Source of the DNA: Pseudomonadota bacterium
GTDB lineage: Bacteria; Pseudomonadota; Alphaproteobacteria; Rhodobacterales; Rhodobacteraceae
Assembly (NCBI GenBank): GCA_021845805.1
Contig: JAJZVD010000003.1
Location: forward strand, 50,705-114,704
DNA: 64,000 bases
Reading direction: 5' to 3'
Positions within the stretch are counted from its first letter, which is position 1. Each line of letters starts with the position of its first letter. Under the pieces are notes generated by a model. It saw nothing but the letters and a program-made list of their open reading frames with translations, had not been told where the DNA came from and ran no database searches. Below are positions 59,459-64,000 of the stretch, in pieces. The position numbers and the translations under genes are program-made.

Positions 59459-60895
59459 TCACGCCCCGTGATGGATCACGGTGCGCTGGGCCAGGTAGGC
59501 GCGCAACTCGCGCATTGCCAGAACCGACAGCGCGAAGAGCACCGCGACCGCGCCCAGCAGCACCGCACCCAGGGCATCCGTGCGGCCGTGGTGCAGCGCC
59601 TGAAGCAGCGCCACGGCGAAGGTGGCCGCCGTCAGCAGAAGCGGCGGCACGAGCGGGCGCAGCGGCAGGCCCAGCCTGCGCTGTGCAAGCCAGAGCGCCA
59701 CGGCAAAGCCGCCCAGCTCGCCCAGGATGCCAAGCTGCACCACCGCCTCCATCCCCCAGCCGCGCGCCGCCGCCACCCAGGCCAGCGGCAGAAGCGCGAT
59801 GCGGATCAGGTTCGACACCAGCGCATTGCCGGTCTGCGCCCGCGCCAGCGACACCGTGGTGCTGCCCCCCTTCAGCACCCGCAACCCCTGCAGGATCGCA
59901 AGCCAGCCGAGAAGCGGCACCAGATCGGCGTATTTCGGGCCCAGCACCAGATGCACGAAGGGCGGCCCCAGGAGCGGCACCGCAACCACCATCAGCCCGC
60001 CGAACAGGAAATGCAGTTGCACCGTGGCGGCCGCCAGCGGGGCAAAGCGCGGCGTGTCGATCGCCGCCGAAAGCTGCGGCAGGAAGAAGTTCGTCGCGGT
60101 GTTGCCCAGCATCAGCGTGGGGGTCAGCGTCAGGGTGAACCCCATCGAGAACAGCGCCAGCGCCGTCATCCCCAACTCGCGCCCCACGATCAGCTTTTCC
60201 CCGTTGAAGACGGCGAACAGCACCAGCCCGTCCAGCATCAGCGGCCAGCCGAAGCGCAGGCTTTCCAGCATCACCACGCGGTCAAGGCGCAGGCGGAACG
60301 GCCGGCTGGCCAGAAGATGCGTGCCCCCCAGCGCCGCCGCAACCTGGATCAGGATCGCGAACAGCAGCACCCGCCAGTCTTCCGTCAGCACCGCCAGCGG
60401 CCAGACGCAGGCCAGCGACAGCGCCACCGGCAGCACATTGCTGATGATCCCGGGCAGGAATTCCATCCGCCGCGCCCGCCGTGTCATGTCTAGGTGCTGA
60501 AAGCCGTTCATCAGCGGCACCAGCGCCAGCAGGCGATAGGCCCAGGCCACCTCGGGCACGCCCAGAAAGGCCGCGATCGGCCCCGCCATCAGCAGCAGAA
60601 CCCCGGCATTGATGACCGCCCTCAGCGCCTGCACCCCCTGCAACGCCGCCTGCAGCCGGGCGTCATCGCCATCCTTGCGCAGGATCAGTTGCTGCTGCAC
60701 CCCCAGCGCCGACATCATCTCGACCACCGACATCGTCAGCAGGAAGGTCGAGGCGATGCCGTAATCCGGCACCGAGATCATCCGCGCCACCAGAAGGTTG
60801 CGCGCAAAGAGCAGCAGATACCCCGACAGGTTCCCCGACAAGAGCAGCAGCGCGGGCCGCGCGAGCCCGCCGCGCGGGGCGGCCGGTTCGCTCAT
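59459..60895 (-). CDS. Polysaccharide flippase (Wzx/MOP superfamily)
   Basis: The product is 478 residues from the ATG at 60895. Twelve to fourteen helices are visible, starting ALLLLSGNLSGYLLLFARNLLVARMISVPDYGIASTFLL, the typical N-terminal region of polysaccharide exporters. Further pieces are LRFGWPLMLDGLVLFAVFNGEKLIVGRELG and GSTTVSLARAQTGNALVSNLIRIALLP. It would flip lipid-linked glycan repeats to the periplasm for the ligase and glycosyltransferases above. The ATG overlaps the stop of a small upstream ORF (ATGA). Confidence 0.9.
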   Translation of the reverse strand: MSEPAAPRGGLARPALLLLSGNLSGYLLLFARNLLVARMISVPDYGIASTFLLTMSVVEMMSALGVQQQLILRKDGDDARLQAALQGVQALRAVINAGVLLLMAGPIAAFLGVPEVAWAYRLLALVPLMNGFQHLDMTRRARRMEFLPGIISNVLPVALSLACVWPLAVLTEDWRVLLFAILIQVAAALGGTHLLASRPFRLRLDRVVMLESLRFGWPLMLDGLVLFAVFNGEKLIVGRELGMTALALFSMGFTLTLTPTLMLGNTATNFFLPQLSAAIDTPRFAPLAAATVQLHFLFGGLMVVAVPLLGPPFVHLVLGPKYADLVPLLGWLAILQGLRVLKGGSTTVSLARAQTGNALVSNLIRIALLPLAWVAAARGWGMEAVVQLGILGELGGFAVALWLAQRRLGLPLRPLVPPLLLTAATFAVALLQALHHGRTDALGAVLLGAVAVLFALSVLAMRELRAYLAQRTVIHHGA

Positions 60896-61080
60896 CCGGG
60901 CACCCGGCCTGTCGGACGGGGCAGCGTGTGGGCGCCGAGCCGGGCCACAAGGCCCGCGCGGCCCGGGGCGATCCGCACCGCGGGGGCGGATGGCCGGGTG
61001 GCGTCCTGCGCGGCGCGGGCGCACAGGGCGGCATTGCAGGGGATCCGGCACCGGGCGGGGCGGCCCGCGTCGGGTGTCAT
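60892..61080 (-). CDS. Possible small cysteine-containing protein (62 residues) coupled to the flippase gene
   Basis: The frame starts at ATG 61080 with GGAG (CCGGAGACC) at about eight bases and ends in an ATGA overlap with the flippase start. The product is Arg/Ala/Pro-rich with a three-cysteine segment (CRIPCNAALC). No family is recognised. The stop-start overlap and ribosome site argue for translation; the composition is close to what random GC-rich frames give, so it remains uncertain. Confidence 0.35.
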   Translation of the reverse strand: MTPDAGRPARCRIPCNAALCARAAQDATRPSAPAVRIAPGRAGLVARLGAHTLPRPTGRVPG

Positions 61081-61230
61081 GCGCGATGGTCTCCGGTCTC
61101 GGCCCTCTGACGGGGCCCTGGGGAACTGCCTCTGGGCCAAGGTTACGGCAGGCCGGGGGGCCAACCAAGCGGCGGCGGCGGGCGGAGGCGGTTTTGCGCG
61201 GCGGGGCCCGGCGAGTGTGTCCGCGGCGCC

Positions 61231-63738
61231 TCAGTCGGCTGGGGCCGGGGCGGGGGCCGGGGACGCGGGCGGTGTCGCGGCCGGGGTCAGGGCGGCGCGG
61301 CGGGCGTCAAGGTCGGCCGCCCAGGCCGGGGCGGGGGCGGTTGCGTTGGCAGCCAGCAGGGCCGCGGCGCGGTCATAGGCGGCACGGGCAGTGTCGCGCC
61401 GGCCCTCGGCCTCGGCGGCGCGGCCCAGATGGTATTGCACCGCCGCATCCTGCGGCAGCCCGGCGGCGGCGGGCGTCAGGGCGGCCAGCGCAGCCGCGGC
61501 ATCCCCCTGGCGGAAGGCGATCCAGCCGGTGGTGTCCTGGATGGCGGGGCCGGGCAGGCCCTGCAGGCGGCGGGCGATGAGGGCGGCGCGCGCAAGGCTT
61601 GCGTCATCGCTGCGGGCGCTGGCCAGCAGGCTTGCAAGATTGTTGGCGATCACCGGATCGTCGCCCATCCGGGCATAGAGCGTCTCGTAGGCGGCGATGG
61701 CGCCCTCGGTGTCGCCCGCGGCCTCGCGCGCGCCGGCCTCGGCCCAGAGCAGCGTGGGGTCTTGCGGCAGGGCGGCGCGGGCGCGGGCCAGCACCGCGGC
61801 AGCGGCGGCCGGGCCCTGCGCCCCGGCGGTGATCCGGTAAAGCGCGATCCAGGCCTCGGGCGCGGCGGGGGTCCGGGCGAGAAAGGCGTCCAGCAGCGCC
61901 CGGGCTTCGGGCGCGCGGCCAAGGGCGGCCAGCACCGCGGCATGGGTCGCGGCCACGCCCGGATCATCAGGGGCGGCGGCCGACAACGCCTCGACCCGGG
62001 CGCGCGCCGCCGCCAGGTCGCCCGCCGCCACGTCGGCCTGCACCAGCGCGATGCCCGCCGCCGCAGCCCCCGGCCCCCGGCCCGTCGCGATGGTGTCAAG
62101 CAGGCGCTTCAGGTCGGCCCCGCGATCCTGCGCGGCCAGCGCCTGCGCGCGCAGACTGTCGGCCGCGGCCTGCGCCGCGGGCGTGGCCAGCGCGGCCAGC
62201 CGGTCGGCATCGGCCGTTGCTGCGGCCGGATCGCCCTGCGCCAGCGCCGCCGCACCGCGCAGCGCCAACAGCGCCAGGTCGTCGGGCGTCACCGCCAGCC
62301 CCGCGCTCAGCGCCTGCGCGGCCGCCTGCGGTCGCCCCGCCGCGATCAGGAAGCGGGCGTAGCGCGCCGCAGCCTCGGGTGCCTGCCCCGCAGCCTCGGC
62401 CGCCCGCGCCAGCATCTCGCCCTCAAGCTCGGGCGCACCCGCCCGCGCATAGGCCCGCGCCATCGCCGTCATCAGCCCCGCATCGTCGGGGTACTGCCCC
62501 AACGCCGCCCGCAGCAGCACCAGCGCCGCATCGGTCTGGTCTGCATCGGTCAGCCAGCCCGCCTTCAGCACCACCGCGTCAAGCCGCCAGGGGTCGGCCG
62601 CCAGCACCGCATCGACCAGCGCCTGCGCCCCCGCCCGGTCGCCCCGGGCGTCCAGCATCCGCGCCAGCGCCACCTGCCCCGCCTCGGTCGCGGGGCCGGG
62701 GGGCGCATCCTTCAGGATCGCCTGCAACTCGGCCACCGCCCCGGCCCGGTCGCCCGCGTCGAAACGAAAGCCCGCCTGCAGCAGCCGGAACGGCATCTTG
62801 TCCACGGGGGCTGGCGCGGCCAGGATCGCCGCCACCTCGGCCGCGGCCGCATCGCGCCCGCGCACCGCCGCCAGAAAGTCGATCAGCGCCAGCCGCGGCG
62901 CGGGGTCTGTCGCGGCCGGGTCGATCCGGCTGCGCAGGAAGGCCTCGGCCGCGTCGGGGTCGTGGCGCGCAAGCTCCCAGCGCACCAGCGTCTGCGGCAG
63001 GCTCGCATCCTGGGGAAACCGCGCGATCATCGCCCGCAGTTCGGCCGCAATCGCCGCCGCGTCGCCCCGATGCAGCAGCACCGCCAGCCGCGCCTGCGCC
63101 AGGTCGCGGTCGGCGGGGGTCAGCGCAAGCCCCGCATCCGCCGCCGCCAGCGCCCCGTCCCAGTCCTGCGCCCGAAGCCGGTCGTCGATCACCACCCGGC
63201 GGGCGGGCAGGGCGCCCGGATCGGTCGCGAGGATTGCCGCGGCCTGCGCCGCCGCCGCAGCCGCCGCCTTCGGGTCGACCGCGTTCAGCGCATCACGATA
63301 GGCCAGCGCCACCTGCACCGCCCGCGCCCCGGGGTCGTCCGGCGCCACAGCCAGCGCCCCGTCAGCTTGCGCGCGCGCGCCAGGCAGGTCGCCGCGCGCC
63401 AGCGACAGCTCGGCCAGCGCCCTCAGGCCCGCAAGATCCTGCGGATACTGGTCCACCAGCAGGCGGTACTGCGCATAGGCCTCGGGCAGGTTGCCCTGGC
63501 GGCGCAGCAGATCGGCATAGGCCAGCCGCGCGTCGTGATGGGTCGCATCGCTGCGGAAGACCGCCCGGAACTCCAGCATCGCGCGGGCCACGTCGCCCTT
63601 CTGCAGCAGCGCCACCCCCGCCTGGTAATGCCGCGCCGCCCGCTCCTTGGCCGACGAACAGGCAGACAGCGCCAGAACGGCGGCCAGAAGAAGCACGGCA
63701 AGAGGGCGAAGGGTGGTGGTGGGGCGGAGGGTGGGCAT
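61231..63738 (-). CDS. TPR-repeat lipoprotein, PEP-CTERM/exopolysaccharide system type
   Basis: The product is 835 residues from the ATG at 63738 (AGGCAGGA upstream); the longer ORF start lacks a ribosome site. The lipobox LSAC places the lipidated cysteine at C27. The rest is a nearly continuous Ala-rich array of tetratricopeptide repeats (ARHYQAGVALLQKGDVARAMLEFRAVFRSDATHHDARLAYADLLRRQGNLPEAYAQYR and many more). This architecture matches the PrsT-type TPR lipoprotein seen with PEP-CTERM and exopolysaccharide loci. It probably scaffolds export or anchoring in the periplasm. Confidence 0.85.
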   Translation of the reverse strand: MPTLRPTTTLRPLAVLLLAAVLALSACSSAKERAARHYQAGVALLQKGDVARAMLEFRAVFRSDATHHDARLAYADLLRRQGNLPEAYAQYRLLVDQYPQDLAGLRALAELSLARGDLPGARAQADGALAVAPDDPGARAVQVALAYRDALNAVDPKAAAAAAAQAAAILATDPGALPARRVVIDDRLRAQDWDGALAAADAGLALTPADRDLAQARLAVLLHRGDAAAIAAELRAMIARFPQDASLPQTLVRWELARHDPDAAEAFLRSRIDPAATDPAPRLALIDFLAAVRGRDAAAAEVAAILAAPAPVDKMPFRLLQAGFRFDAGDRAGAVAELQAILKDAPPGPATEAGQVALARMLDARGDRAGAQALVDAVLAADPWRLDAVVLKAGWLTDADQTDAALVLLRAALGQYPDDAGLMTAMARAYARAGAPELEGEMLARAAEAAGQAPEAAARYARFLIAAGRPQAAAQALSAGLAVTPDDLALLALRGAAALAQGDPAAATADADRLAALATPAAQAAADSLRAQALAAQDRGADLKRLLDTIATGRGPGAAAAGIALVQADVAAGDLAAARARVEALSAAAPDDPGVAATHAAVLAALGRAPEARALLDAFLARTPAAPEAWIALYRITAGAQGPAAAAAVLARARAALPQDPTLLWAEAGAREAAGDTEGAIAAYETLYARMGDDPVIANNLASLLASARSDDASLARAALIARRLQGLPGPAIQDTTGWIAFRQGDAAAALAALTPAAAGLPQDAAVQYHLGRAAEAEGRRDTARAAYDRAAALLAANATAPAPAWAADLDARRAALTPAATPPASPAPAPAPAD

Positions 63739-63873
63739 GGTCCTGCCTGCGGTCACGCGGGATGCGGGGGGCCCGCGGGGGGCGGGGCCGCCGTGCCGCA
63801 TCCTAGGTCCTGCGCCGCGCGGGCGCCACCGTCTTGGGGTGTTCGGTGTCTTTTGGCCGGGATGTTGTTTGGC

Positions 63874-64000
63874 TTACGCGCCTTTTGCGGCGAGGACGAC
63901 GGCGAGGGTTCGGGCGATGATGCGGAGGTCTTCGGTCAGGCTGAGGCTGCGGGCATAGTCGGCGTCATAGGCGGCGCGGTCTTCGAAGGAGGAGGTGTGG
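63874..64000 (-). CDS. C-terminal end of a bacterial sugar transferase (5' part outside window)
   Basis: Leftward from the window edge a frame is open to a TAA at 63874-63876. The 41 readable residues (HTSSFEDRAAYDADYARSL, then SLTEDLRIIARTLAVVLAAKGA) match the last part of polyprenyl-phosphate sugar-phosphate transferases (WcaJ/ExoY-like), with the typical YDxxY, S-L-x-x-D and AKGA end. Such enzymes start exopolysaccharide repeat units at the inner membrane. It is the upstream neighbour of the TPR lipoprotein gene, which fits an exopolysaccharide locus running beyond the window. Confidence 0.72.
   Translation of the reverse strand, partial: HTSSFEDRAAYDADYARSLSLTEDLRIIARTLAVVLAAKGA

Noticed and set aside
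62217-63806. 529-residue rightward Pro/Arg/Ser-rich ORF
   Set aside because: It is antisense to the TPR lipoprotein gene and its composition is that of a shadow of Ala-rich repeats; no ribosome site or known domain.

Overview
The window is a GC-rich chromosomal segment from an alphaproteobacterium, most probably a member of the Rhodobacteraceae (Rhodobacter/Paracoccus-like). The evidence is gene content and gene order: rnhB next to a CcrM-type GANTC methylase, mutY-dciA-dsbA, DUF4170-waaA-lpxK, a petP/petR-like MarR plus response-regulator pair, an HDAC-like gene followed by xseB-ispA-dxs, the carboxynorspermidine route to polyamines, and copies of an intergenic repeat I associate with Rhodobacteraceae. 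I see no plasmid, prophage, IS element, CRISPR array or rRNA. One tRNA gene, tRNA-Leu(CAG), is present. All identifications were made by reading translations; no database search was run.

Layout. 0-6.4 kb: two small envelope proteins, rnhB, ccrM with two GANTC sites in its promoter, then a leftward block of an AlkB-type hydroxylase and a cardiolipin synthase, then mutY. 6.4-11.2 kb: dciA, a DsbA-like protein and a CoA-transferase rightward, converging on a leftward lipid A block (DUF4170, a WaaA-like protein with altered signature motifs, lpxK). 11.4-17.8 kb: a drug-efflux MFS, a DEAD-box RNA helicase with a repetitive basic tail, and nspC plus carboxynorspermidine dehydrogenase. 17.9-25.4 kb: a DUF1800/DUF1501 secreted pair, a TSUP transporter, a beta-CASP nuclease, YigZ-like and YbaK proteins, a 55-residue protein, tRNA-Leu and an NDUFA9-like protein. 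25.4-32.8 kb: gltD, an unknown secreted protein and gltB, behind an AT-rich regulatory region. 32.8-42.5 kb: mtgA, a GST, queG, small proteins, a branched-chain aminotransferase, petP/petR, a short leader ORF, and HDAC-xseB-ispA-dxs.

42.6-64 kb is a patchwork of cell-surface genes: a TIGR04325-like methyltransferase, a DUF6473 protein, a VPxP-CTERM-like anchored protein, two glycosyltransferases, an O-antigen ligase, two beta-helix proteins, an acyltransferase, a flippase, a PEP-CTERM-type TPR lipoprotein and the end of a sugar transferase. Housekeeping genes are interspersed (an SDR, 3-hydroxyacyl-CoA dehydrogenase, thiolase, maleylacetoacetate isomerase, TspO, a phosphatase, an MFS carrier). 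I read this as an exopolysaccharide/surface-protein region. A perfect TTAA-N7-TTAA box, the CtrA consensus, sits just upstream of the acyltransferase and a near match lies between the anchored-protein gene and a glycosyltransferase. With the GANTC sites at ccrM, this suggests cell-cycle-type regulators (CtrA/CcrM) may touch surface polysaccharide genes here.

The most interesting leads are the CtrA-like box, the WaaA-like protein lacking the usual catalytic motif, the large leaderless beta-helix protein, the secreted protein inserted between the two glutamate synthase genes, the leader ORF ahead of the isoprenoid operon, and the CTG-initiated MFS gene.
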